Origin: Halichondria panicea
Taxonomy: Eukaryota > Porifera > Demospongiae > Suberitida > Halichondriidae
DNA: 64,000 nt
Reading direction: 5' to 3'
Assembly (NCBI RefSeq): GCF_963675165.1
Contig: NC_087391.1
Span: 3,584,646 to 3,648,645 of the forward strand
Under the pieces are notes generated by a model. It had not been told where the DNA came from. It made no database searches and worked only from the letters and a program-made list of their open reading frames with translations. Both the position numbers and the translations under genes were made by a program. Of this stretch, positions 8,746-19,965 are shown in pieces. Positions within the stretch are counted from its first letter, which is position 1. The number at the start of each line of letters is the position of its first letter.

Positions 8746-11059
8746 ATGGCTGTTGTTCCAAAAATGATTTCTACCCTGAAACATCTATTCGCAACACTGT
8801 GGAATGCAAAGATTAAAGTGGAGCCATTGGTTTTTCTCTATATGTTTGTTTGGTCATTCTATGCACCACTGTACCAGCAATACTACTATGTGAGATTTGG
8901 AACGAGTCTATTGCAAGATACAAGCTTCCCCTTGTTAAATAGTTCGCAACCGTATTGCCTCAACAACTCTGAAATTGTGAAATATGCTAGCGAAGCAGGG
9001 AGTCATCAGGTTCAATCTCTCTCGAACACTTTACTTTCATATGGACAGCTGGCAAATCGAGTACCTTCGATAATTATTGTTTTTATTATTGGTCCTCTGT
9101 CAGACCGGTATGGACGTAAGGCTGTGCTGCTTGTTTCAGCCATTGGGTTGGCGTTGCAGTCGGTATTAGCAGTGATAATCACTATGCAAAATCTGAGCCC
9201 ATACTGGTTTATTCTTGCCAACCTTTTGTCTGGTGTATGCGGTGACATAACTGGTATTCTGGCTGGTGCCTTTTCCTATGTGTCCGACGTAAGCTCAAAA
9301 AGGTGGAGATCATTTCGAATAGGTTATACTTGTGCCATGTTTGAAGTAGGTGTAGCACTAGGGAGCTTTTTGTGTGGGCTATGGCTTAGTAATACCAATT
9401 GTGATTTTATTCCTCCAATGTGGCTCGTTATGGGTTGTTCAATTGGAATTGTGGCTTGGATTCTTATTCTTGTCAAAGAATCCTTAACGGATAAAGACAA
9501 GGTTAAAGCGAAAGAAACCCATCCACAGCTGTACACAGTTTTATTGAACGGGCTCAAGCTGTTTGCTAAGGGTCCCTCACTTTGGAAACGATGGGCTGCA
9601 GTTATAACTTTGGACATTCTATTTATAAATGCTGTTGGCAGCTCACTAGTAATTGTTTACTTTTTGAAGTCACCGCCATTTGATGCTGAACCTGTAACTA
9701 TCGGTATTTACCAAGCACTCGTTTCATTGTCCAGTGCGATATGTGCTTCAGCTGTAATATTTGTAACAAGTGTTGTTTTGAAATTACCAGATTCAGTAAA
9801 TGCCTTTCTTGGTGTTTTCTTTCAGTTTGCTGCAAATATGCTGATGGGATTTGCAAGAACAAATATGGAGATATATTTCAGTAAGTATAATCAACACATG
9901 CGTATCTTATTCACCCATTACTTCTGTAGTTGCACTTGTACATGGAGTTCAAGTGATGGGTTTTGCCTCACTGAGAACAATGTTATCCAAGTTAGTTTCA
10001 CCAGAGCAGCAAGGTAAGTGGGTGAATACTACCTATACAGTAATAGATATACTGTAGCACAAGACTGAGTGTTTTATGAGGAACAAGCACAAGGCTGTAT
10101 ATTGCATAAAACTCGAGGAATCTCATGCATGCTATGTGTGTTATCATGTCGACCCTTTCTAAATCCTGCCTCGAGGCTATACGCTAATGTGTAATAAAAT
10201 AATATAACACGGGGGAACTTAACGTGATATAAAATTGTATTTGCGTCAACGTGTTTGAGAGGTTACATGATAGAAGGTCTAACTGCAGGTGCTCTGTTCT
10301 CTGTGGTTGTGTCTTCAGAGTCTGTAGCTGCTCTACTAGCGAGTCTCTTGTGGCCACTTATTCTTCCAGTAATGCTCGATATAAAACTGCTTTGTAATTC
10401 AGGATCAATATATTTTGTGATGGCCGGCTTCAATGTGGTGGCAGCACCTCTTGTGATGTAAGTTTTAAATAGTACACTTATAGTGTAAGTGTTTACGACC
10501 AACCTACATGTACATATATGAAGCATGTTTATTGGCCAACACTTAAGGTTACGGTCAACCGTTTGCTCATTAATTATTCATGAGCTAGATCTAGTGATCT
10601 TTTCCAGCTAGAATGAGCTGGAAGTCCAGCTGAAACGCAGTAGTCACTTCATGGCTCGAATAGACATTTTTACTATAAAGCTTAGGTACAGGCTTCACTA
10701 TATGCAGGGCGGGTCGAAGAGATATTTCGAAAAAAGGCTACTGAAAGCTCACAAGAGGCTGTTTTCCTTGGCTTTGGCCGCCATTTTAAGTGGAGTTAGT
10801 CTACATAATAATTATCATACAGATTGATACACCGATATATGTATCATGTGTGCTTCAAACTTCTCTTATGGCATTTATAGTTTCACAAAAATCATTATAA
10901 GAAAATAATGAATATTCATGAGCAAAATGTTTACCGTAACCTTAAAGGCCTTATTCATGCATAATAATCATTGAGCTGTTTCTTTGTAGAGCCCTACTAG
11001 TTTCTGAAGTACGGCAAACAAAATTTATGACAAAATATGGATACTACTCTGTAAATTAA
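8746..11059 (+). CDS. SLC46-family (proton-coupled folate transporter-like) carrier
   Basis: Four exons (8746-9880, 9930-10013, 10289-10457, 10990-11059) join in frame to 485 residues. The protein is a 12-helix major facilitator. The signature GPLSDRYGRKAVLLVSAIG between helices 2 and 3, followed by LLSGVCGDITGILAGAFSYVSDVSS, matches SLC46A1/2/3, as does the segment SKLVSPEQQG after helix 10. Two N-glycosylation sites (NSS, NNS) lie in the long first outer loop, as in SLC46A1. Family members move folates (A1) or lysosomal muropeptides and drugs (A2, A3); the substrate here cannot be told. The third intron contains a 395-bp transposon. Start: first ATG, 144 bp from AP4S1. Confidence 0.9.
10547..10941. 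mobile_element. TTAA-flanked MITE (GGTTACGG family), copy 1
   Basis: The ends GGTTACGG and CCGTAACC form inverted repeats that run on into GTTTGCTCATTAAT-like sequence, and both ends are flanked by TTAA (10543-10546 and 10942-10945). TTAA duplication is typical of piggyBac-type transposases. It lies in intron 3 of the SLC46-like gene. Related copies lie near 37090-37545 and 46188-46626. Confidence 0.8.
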
Positions 11060-11589
11060 CTAGTTAGATGTTCAACTTTTACATCACTGAGTCTTGCTTG
11101 TATTGTATATTATAATACCTTAAGGTAACTATTGACGACGGGAAAGTAATTTTAGAGTTTTCCCTGTTTTTAGAGTGCTAATTTTGGCGGATTTGCAGCA
11201 AATTCATTAGCACAATAATTATTTGTCAAAGATGTGTTTATAATTATGTGTGAGTTTTTTAAATATTCTCGGAATTCCAATAGAGCTTCCTGTCATGCGA
11301 CCATAACTAGCCTCTAATACATTGGCCAGCCAGATAGGTGTTTCCAATCTCCGTTTAATATAATTATTCTCTCAATAAAAATTAATGAGATTTCTAAATT
11401 ATGCGTTTTATTATTAGCGCGGACATAATTTAGCGTTAATCACAAATTTGCTAAAAATTATGAGTACCCGTTTATAGTATCATGCATCAATGAGCAATGA
11501 TTCGAGCCAGGGAACCCGTTGTTATAATTAATATTAACTTTATCTGCACAGCTTGCATCATAATTAATCTGTTATAAATTTCCTAAATG
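11060..11589. other. gap between converging SLC46-like and TDP1 genes
   Basis: No gene seen. A stretch near 11200 (GGCGGATTTGCAGCAAATTC) also occurs inverted near 21870, so it is part of a dispersed repeat. Confidence 0.5.
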
Positions 11590-14500
11590 TTACTTGGGAG
11601 GTGTCCACATGTTACCACAGCGATCGGGATCATGATACTGAGTGTTCCATACCCACGGTTCATCTACAATTGTTACGACAAAACAGTGAATTTGATATGC
11701 AGAAATTAGTGTATATACGTACGTTACTCACCTTTGGCTGAATACTTGGTCAGAGGAATATCAAACGGAGAACATCGCAAATGCACTTCGGAATCACTTT
11801 TGTCACTTGAATCTGTATAGCCTCAGGTATACATGTGAAAGAAAAGACACTGGTTATATAGCATACCTGACATTTTATCACTTGGAAGACTGAAAACAGT
11901 ACCAGCAGGGCTCTGAAAATAACATTCAATAAAATTAAAACGTCACTTTAATAAACATACAAAATCAGATGGCAAAAAGAGCACTCCAATCTCGTATGAT
12001 CTGATCTTGAGCTGTGTTCCTTTTTTCTCAAAGCAGCCCCATGCTGCCTTTGACAAGTTGGCACTGAATGATTTGCGAATTTTGTCTTGACAGTGAATAT
12101 GCAATAATCACCTTGTTACTAGAAACCAGAGTGCTTTTAGGCAGTCTGGAGATAGCCTTGTATATGTCTTGATATGAGGAGCAGCGTGCGTCCTTCCAGT
12201 CCTTTCGGCTTTCCACTGACTGTAGTTGAAATGTTGCAGTGAACTACAATGTGATATTACAACCATCACAAAATGTTTTCTCACCACATGTAGCTCTTGA
12301 GATAGAGCTGCTTTTGTGCATTCTGCACCGAATAAGGTATCGAACCTCCAGCTACATGCATGCATGCATACAATGTAATTATGTATATGGAAAGGTCAGT
12401 AGTATATTAAACAATTGAGACCTTATAGGAAGGAGTACTGTACATTCATACTGGCATTGTTAGCCTTGCAATAGAAAGGAAGGAATTAACTCTTCGTTCT
12501 ACCAAAGAAAACCGGCCTGGGGACAAGGCTTGAATTCGAGGCTTGTTAGCCTCACAATAGAATGGAAAGAAAATATTTTTCTCACTCCGTTCTACCAAAG
12601 AAAATTGGCCTGGGGACAATAGGCTAGCTACTTGTATAACGTTGGGATGTGGTTTATGTTTGGTAATACACCTGCATGATTGAAATACAAAGGTGATAAT
12701 ATTTTCATGGTTATTAATGAGAGTAAAATCGCAAAAAATGTGTACAATTGGAAGATGCAATGAATCTCATTAAAACACTTTGCAGAAAATGAGCTGAACG
12801 GCTACAAAAATACACTATTATACCTGAAAATAAGGAATATAATAATTATACATGTACAGTAGACTCTCGTTAATCCGGTCACTCTTGGGACCATGCAGCT
12901 TGGCCGGAATAGCGAGGTGGCTGTAGCTCAGGAAATAGCCACGGTGACCTTACCTCGAATCTAATGACTACTTTTGCGGTTCTTGTCTTGAGGATAATGA
13001 AGGATAAAGAATTATTCTGTTCTCTATGTAATCCAATTTTATTTGCTAAACCACACCCAAAACGTCATATCCGGCCGTAATATACGTCTAAAATTACATT
13101 GAAAACCTTGTTTGGGATAGCCAGCACTGGCCGGTAAATGAAATAGCGAGTGGCCGTACTTCAGACAGCCGGAATAGCGAGAGTCTACTGTATACAGGCA
13201 ATCTGTACATAGGCTAATAAAATTAATGATAGGCAGTGGCTTGAGCATAATCTTACTGATCGATGCCCACCTATGTATCCTTCCAGACTTCTTCTCACAT
13301 TGTCAACAGATGGAAATATCTGGAAATTGACGGATACAGAAGATATTGTACATTGCAATTGAACAATTTAAGTGCATTCTCTATCAGCGATTAACAAACT
13401 ATATACTGCAAACTTACTAGTTTTAAATCAGGATTCTTTTGACTGAGACAACCTCTAGTAGTAAATGAGGATGAAAGGCTTTGGAGCCACTCAGCACAGA
13501 GCCAGTTGCTACCAGGTCCCAGAGACCCAATACTGGAAAACTGACCCACCACTGGCCAGTGCTCATCCACACCACTCTCAGAGACAAACTCAGATAAGAC
13601 CTATACATTAACCATGGTCAGTCGCAAATACTACAGAATAGAACAAAACAACAAACCTTTCGTAGCTTTAAGTGCCCCCATTTGTGCATGCTACTTCCAG
13701 TATGAGCGCCAGGCACAGATGCTATCAGTCGTACTCTAAACACAAAAAAGTTGCTATATAAAATATTCATGAGAACCGACAAACCTGGCGGAGCTCATAT
13801 CATGATTCCTGATCCATTTCTTCCACTCATTTAGAGCAGATCCACCATATGCGTCGAGGTATTCCTACAAACACAAATAGGATGATAATTCTATACTAGT
13901 TTTTATGGGCGTGCATACAAGCAGATCGTGTTGGAAATTAGTGCAGTGACTAGCTGTCGAAGAGGATGGTTGTGATAAATAAGAACTGGGCCGGGTTGTA
14001 GTGTTGGATGAGGGAAACATTGGACTGATCCAAACTCTGCGTAAGCGGGATTTACATTAGTAGATTCATTACAGAGAGACTGTACCCCTGAGTTTTTTGA
14101 TCCCAGTCTTTAGCAATCAGATTTGCAGTGTGAACAATGACACGCATTCCACTTTTATATCGCAGAAACATCATCTTGCTGCAGGCATAAACATTACAGA
14201 CATACTTGTACCTGTACTTCGTAAGAACAGGTATGCATAATTCTGAACTGATCACCCTGACATTGTGCATAGATTATGCTCAGAGAGATTACGACTGTGC
14301 GCACAATGATTCGAGGGACCCGTCACAAAATACTTGGTCCCCCTCGGACCAGAGGAGGTACGACACGCGTGCCTCGATTTAGCAATAACGTTGAGCATGG
14401 GCATTATTATCCGCCCACAACGTTATTGCAGAGGCTAATTGCTAAATTGAGGCACGCGTGTCCGTGTCATACCTCCTCTGCCCCCGGACCAAAATGTCAG

Positions 14501-17500
14501 GAAAAAACCATAATAATTATTTGGTCGGGGGGGGGGGGGGGTCGAACAATATTTCAGCTAGCAGCGATCGACTGTTAAAGATTTTATTCTAGCCTTACTT
14601 CAATTGTATTTGCCATGCATAAACTGTTCAAGAAATTATTACAGTGCAGAGGACCTTTACAGGCTCGAATTTTCTCTAATTGAAGAGAGGCTCAAGATTT
14701 CGAGGCTAAGACATGTATAAGCTAGCCAAGATCAAGATCAACTGTTCATGTTGTATGTTGCCTTACAGAGTTGCCATCAGTGTATATAGATATACGGCTA
14801 AACACAAAATGATTCCAGCAAATGCTATCTACAGATTATACACATATACTGTTTTGATTGCTGCAGGCATCGACTTTTACCATAGATAAAAGATTGGCAA
14901 CGGGTCAGTGACTCACCTCACATAAGCTGCATATAAAATGCACATGATACAGCCGTGTTTCGCTCCCTGCCCCGGCCCGGGAAAACTACTTATGGGTTGT
15001 TTTGGAAAATTCAGACCTTATAGGTTAAATTTGGTTTGGATTGCTAGAAGAGGTACAGAACATTCTTTTTCGCTATTTTAGGATGTTTCTGTACCTAGAG
15101 TAAGTAATCAATTTTCGACAGACACCTATAATCGGCGGCTATTACACGAAGCACAGGACGATTTTACACAAAACTAACTATACATGGATCTACAGATGTA
15201 GCTGGTGGCCAGGGGACATGCTTATATAGGATTTGTACTGCTGCACTGAAGAGTGCAGCCCAATCAGATTGCAGTATTTCTAAGCTAACGATATTCATAA
15301 CCGGACGTGCGGTTTATTCATGATGCTTACAGAGCAGTATTGCATAACACAGCAGTACAAATCCTACACAAGCATGTCCCCCGGCCACTCGTTGGAAATG
15401 GGTGCCGGGCTATGCCCAGCTACTACAGATGGGTAAGAAAGTAACAGCTCCCAAAAATTTTGAAAAAATAACTTGTTGCGGACGGAGTGGTGGTCATGAG
15501 AAGTAAGCTGCCAATTATCGTCAGTCAGACATCTATCTCCGTCTTTTCACGCTTACCAAGCACTGAAACCAAGCACTGAAACCATAGATAGAAGAGAAAG
15601 GGATTGGCAACGGAAGCAGTTCACGTGATGCTTTTACATTGAGTGTACACAGATGGGCCTGAAACCATCCGTGTTTCGCCCTAAAACTCCCGGGAAACTT
15701 ATTGTGTCTAACGCCTATTTCTCAAAGACCCCTCCAACACTTAAACACATGCCCCCTGATGGTAGGTATCATTTAAAAATGAATAAAATATAATCTTGAT
15801 TTTCGTGAAGTAGCTAGAGGTACACAGAGCGTCTGTCAGAGGCTTTTTCATACTTGTGCTCCTATAGCACCTATGATATAGCTAAGGTTGTGTTATTAAG
15901 TAGTGTGCTATGTCCCAAATGGCCACACAAATGACGTGAAGTTGATGTTAGTAGTAGAACTGCTTGTAGACTTTTTTTACAGGCGGCAAAAACAATTCTC
16001 ATGAATTATTCATGTTTAGACTCCCACGTTAGAAGTAAGCCTCGAGGCGAAACACGGATGGTACCGGAAGTGCACTCCGTTGCTAATCCCTTTCCTTCTA
16101 TCTATGCTGTGAGCTCTCTTGCAGTGGCTCTGGCAGTGGCCATTGTGCGGAGAATAAATTATTGCTGATTCAGTTAACTGACATGCCCCTCTTATTTTTA
16201 TTTTGCCATTTTGTTTTGATTTGCGAGGTTTCAGACTAAAGGGGGTCCGGATTAGCAAGGGTATACTATAATAGCTTCATGTAAAGGTTTGGCGTCTCCA
16301 CCGAGGCAGCACCCGCGGTGATTTAATTTGATTCATGAATAAATTACTTCTACTTTTTCCCGCAGGTGGTAGCAAAAACGAGAATTATATCAAACTACTA
16401 CCATTGGTAAGTACATATGGCTAACGAATAACATATGTTGGCGGGATATTTGTAGTGGCTGGAATGTACACGACATATGCATTGTGACAATTAGTGGTGA
16501 CCTCCATCGACTGGCATTCGATTCAAGGACACCTGCTTTCTTTCACAACAAGTTTTTTATTGCGAGAGATAGGACAGTAATGGACTGTGCAGAAAATAAA
16601 CTTCTTAGGAGAAAATTAATAGAGAGGAATACCAAAAAGAAGTATAGGTTTACTTTACAGTTGTATGCAAAAGTTTCAAACCTGTGATGAGTTCCAAACA
16701 TGATTTCCAATCTTGCCTGTATAAAAAAGAGATCAACAAGGAATGCAAGTGCAAATAACGCACAGGAAAGAGGGTTATGTTTGGAAACAGCTTTGCATCC
16801 CTCCTTAGTTGTAGAGTAGTTTCTCTTTGGTCCCCGTAAACAATAAGCATTGGTGTACTCCTGTGGTGGTAGAACAGATTGACGTAATTACTCCCTGCGT
16901 GCGCAGCAGGGGTGAAGTGATTGGTGTGTGTGTGTGTGGACACAGCGAACTAAACACTTTCACGGACTGCTAATGAGACAGTGGTTGAAAAATAAGCTAC
17001 TTATAGTTGAACTTGTAGGCAGTCTTTGAAGGCAACAAAAAACACTGTTTCTAATTGATCTAATTGTTGCTTTATAGATTCACGATCATTCCTTCATTCA
17101 TAATGTTAAGATCATGGTAAAATAATCCGTTTGCCGCTGTGAGGTGAATGCTCTATGAGCAATCTTGTTAATTACATCTACTGATGCTCAACACTCCGAT
17201 ATGCTAACAACACAATATCGACTCAAATGCATGTGGCCCTCCCTATGACATTGATGGTGCTTAAGGTTGGGTTGTCCCTCTCCACGAATTAATGTCCTCC
17301 CAATAAATAGTCTGGAAAAACCTTCTAGCCCATTTGCAATGTTTAAGTTGCTATAGGATTGGTCAGGGAAACCAGGTGTGGAAGCAATCAAGCAGGAGAG
17401 AGCCATACACATCAATCTGTCGCAATGTTCTGTAAATGGGGGTGGGGGGGGGGGGGGCAATTGCTACCTACACTAGTAACTAGGACTGCGCAATTGGTAA

Positions 17501-19965
17501 TCTAACTTTGCTTGTGTGATTATAATTATATGATCACTACATACAGCAATGTTGACCAGGAAACGCATTAAATGTTGACATGCAAGTTTTGCATGTGTAG
17601 ACGATGCAACTATATGCAAAAGATTTCATGACAGTATAAGACACAATAATTATTAGCACAGTCGGTTGTGGAACAAACCGTTTAGCTTCAGGATACTGCT
17701 GGATCAGCCAAGGGAGGTCAAAAACGTAGTTAAACTGGGAATACAACAATAATAATATTCTACCTTAATTTAGTATCATACCTGAGCTGACATAACAAGG
17801 TCTCCCACAGACTCTGACAGCAGATCTATGATTATAATTATAGGAAATTATATTATACCGGTATATTTGGCGAATGAGGCAATTGAAGTAATGGCAATTT
17901 TTAGTTGGCAACCCTCATGCACCTTGAGTCCTTGCTTCCCTAATAAATTGCCAAAATATGGCGCCAAATCAAATCAAATATACCCGCTACACGATAGTGG
18001 TAAATACTGAGATCACCTTTGATTCCAATAGCCATGGTGGGTTCATTGAAGCGAGGGGCTATGTTTCTGACTTTGGTAAAGTAAAAAAAGGCAGTGCTGC
18101 TGTCAGTAATGCGAACTGGTTCATCAGTACAATGTGTCCTTGGTTTCTTCTTGGGCGGTTCTTCCAACTCTTCATCAGCTGAAAAAATTCACGTATATAG
18201 ATCCAGCTCAAAGGCTTTTGATTATCTAGCTAAGTAGCCTCATCTTACAGAGTAGTCCTAAACTGACCTTAATTGCACATACCATAATTATTAATGTTAT
18301 TACAGTGGTATCACAATTTAAGCACACAATTAAAGCACCATCTCAGAATGAATACCAGAAACGATAACCGTGCAACCGCTTACAAAAAGGATTCCAAGGC
18401 AATCGCCTTCACTTTTAGGCCTATAACATATACCGCGTACATGCCTGTTGGATATCTCAGGGTATATGCTGCCTTTGATGCAAATTATATTATTTTGAAC
18501 GCCAAATTATAAAAATGTTTAATGATAAAACGATTGATAATCGATTCGCTAATTGAATCGCTATTCGATTAATTTGCTAAACGATACTGAAAGTACACTA
18601 CCACGGAACCAATACTGGGTGTGGCTACTTCGGCACCACGAAGGAGCTAGCTTTACATACATGTTTGTGAGACACGACGCATTATTGGAGCACTAGCTAG
18701 CTGCTTACTGGTCAAAATCTAGGTAGCTCACTGTAGTAGCGTATGCGTATATACAGTGGAACTTCCGAATAAAGGAGACTTTGGGAGCAGAGATTTTGTC
18801 CTGTTTTCGGAGGTTGTCCTCTGGTGGTTACTATTTAAAGCCAAATGTTCATGTATGGTCTGTATGGACCCTATTTCTAGTTCAAAAAGCTATAAGGAAC
18901 TTGCTGAAATCAAGGATATAAAGCATATTCCTTACAGTATGCTATTATAGCATACCGGTATCGCTATAGTGGCAGTATGATTAGCAATAACCTCTGCCAT
19001 ATTGGACGTAAAATGTGGGTGTGGTTTCCTGTTCGTCCATTTATAATACGAGGCAGTTTTGCTGTCCTCTGTCCAGAATCAAAAAGGTCCGCTTGTGAGA
19101 CGTTGCTTTTGTGTACTTAAATAGTGATTTCAATGGGTGCCATAGCTAGATCTAGTGCCCTTTATGAGAGGTTGTCCTTAGCAGACCTTTACTCTTCTTC
19201 CCCCCTGAGAAAAGGTCTGGCCCAGACTAGTGCCACCATAGATAAAAGAGCTACATGGATTGGAAACGGATCACGTGCTCCCATCTGAGCAGCCGTGTTG
19301 TGCTCCCTACCCCCAGGAAACTACTTCTATGGCTGTTTTGGAAAATTCAAACATCTTCAACAATGGGGATTAGCCCCAGAGCGCAACGCGGATAGTTTTC
19401 AAGGCGCTAGATTAAGTGTTTCCACTTCTTTTATCTATGGTGCCACTATGCCTAGACGAGCGCCACCGCCCTCCCTGAAGGAGGTCGGGAATCAAGCCTA
19501 TCCACAGTTTTGTTCTGGCCTGTTACGCAATAGTATCATGAATATCATTCATTCTATGTGGGCGCTAGCCAATAGCGATAATTATTAAAGTGGGTGTTAG
19601 CCACGCCTCACAGTCAATCCAACGTGTGCAAAATTCACATGTGGTAAAGTTGAGTGGGTGTGATCAATCCACTTAAGATACTGCAATCTGATTGGAGCTG
19701 GTGGAGAACAAAACTGTGGATAGGCTTGATTCCCGACCTCCTTCCGCGGATCCGGGCAACGGTAGAGGGCGGCAGCGCCCGACTAGGGCCTAGCCACTAG
19801 CACTCTGAATGTAACATTTTTCTGGCGCTGTAATTACATCTATTACTATAGTATGTGATATAATACTTTTGACTTAATATATATACCTGGATGACTGAAC
19901 TGCTTGAAATGCTCAGGATTCTTTCGGTAGCACTCTCGACCATACTTACACATTGATTTATCCAT
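11590..19965 (-). CDS. TDP1: tyrosyl-DNA phosphodiesterase 1 with N-terminal PBZ zinc finger
   Basis: Eighteen exons (19887-19965, 18017-18178, 17782-17825, 17679-17734, 16764-16860, 16682-16716, 14086-14178, 13919-14036, 13785-13864, 13657-13735, 13418-13600, 13271-13319, 12285-12351, 12112-12219, 11961-12063, 11867-11912, 11732-11812, 11590-11663) close in frame to 517 residues (human 608). The enzyme removes stalled topoisomerase I peptides from DNA 3' ends. Both catalytic motifs are present: H157-S-K159 and H396-I-K398 with N419, the latter spaced exactly as human H493 to N516. Conserved blocks include [20 protein letters not shown] and the C-terminal GNMW. Exon 1 encodes a PBZ finger (C6, C12, H19, H25 in [20 protein letters not shown]), a poly(ADP-ribose) binder. 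An acidic stretch and a likely nuclear signal PPKKKPR follow. Human TDP1 has no PBZ. Confidence 0.96.
12459..12626. repeat. imperfect tandem duplication, unit about 85 bp
   Basis: GTTAGCCTTGCAATAGAAAG followed by TTCTACCAAAGAAAACCGGCC (first unit) recurs about 85 bp later with small changes. It lies in intron 12 of TDP1. Confidence 0.8.
12857..13190. mobile_element. pogo-like MITE (334 bp) with TA target site
   Basis: The ends CAGTAGACTCTCGTTAATCC and CGGAATAGCGAGAGTCTACTG are inverted repeats, and TA stands outside each end. The CAGTAGA...CTCG start resembles pogo/Tigger-type Tc1/mariner elements. It is inside intron 12 of TDP1. A fragment of the same end lies at about 34556-34590. Confidence 0.85.
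14336..14490. repeat. long hairpin (foldback) in TDP1 intron 6
   Basis: A left arm of about 59 bases (GGTCC...GAGGAGGTACGACACGCG...AACGTT) is matched in inverse by a right arm at about 14418-14490, with a loop near 14395-14417. Probably a foldback MITE. A 15-base G run follows at 14527-14541. Confidence 0.85.
15205..15388. mobile_element. short MITE with long terminal inverted repeats
   Basis: GGCCAGGGGACATGCTTATA opens the element and its near-perfect inverse closes it. Arms are about 38 bp in a 184-bp element. It lies in TDP1 intron 6. Confidence 0.85.
15581..16108. mobile_element. MITE of the 'ccatagata' family
   Basis: The left end ACCATAGATAGAAGAGAAAG and its continuation GGGATTGGCAACGGAAG are mirrored by the right end near 16060-16108. 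Inner sequence CATCCGTGTTTCGCC also occurs inverted. A single related end lies at about 14878-14990. Confidence 0.75.
19231..19446. mobile_element. MITE of the 'ccatagata' family
   Basis: TGCCACCATAGATAAAAGAG and CTTTTATCTATGGTGCCA are the ends. It lies in TDP1 intron 1, immediately next to another inverted-repeat element. Confidence 0.85.
19449..19793. mobile_element. foldback element with long arms
   Basis: The left arm (about 19449-19525, containing GAGGTCGGGAATCAAGCC and CCACAGTTTTGTTCT) is matched inverted at about 19707-19793. The loop holds about 180 bp. It abuts the preceding MITE in TDP1 intron 1. Confidence 0.85.

Noticed and set aside
13257-13270. TDP1 exon 12 extended to the GTAAGA donor at 13256
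   Set aside because: The earlier donor ATAG|GTGGGC gives the conserved [12 protein letters not shown]; the longer form breaks the frame into exon 13.
14527-14541. 15-base G run as a G-quadruplex element
   Set aside because: A simple homopolymer in an intron; nothing ties it to regulation.
14276-14578. 100-codon plus-strand open frame
   Set aside because: It covers the hairpin and the G run; no protein-like character.
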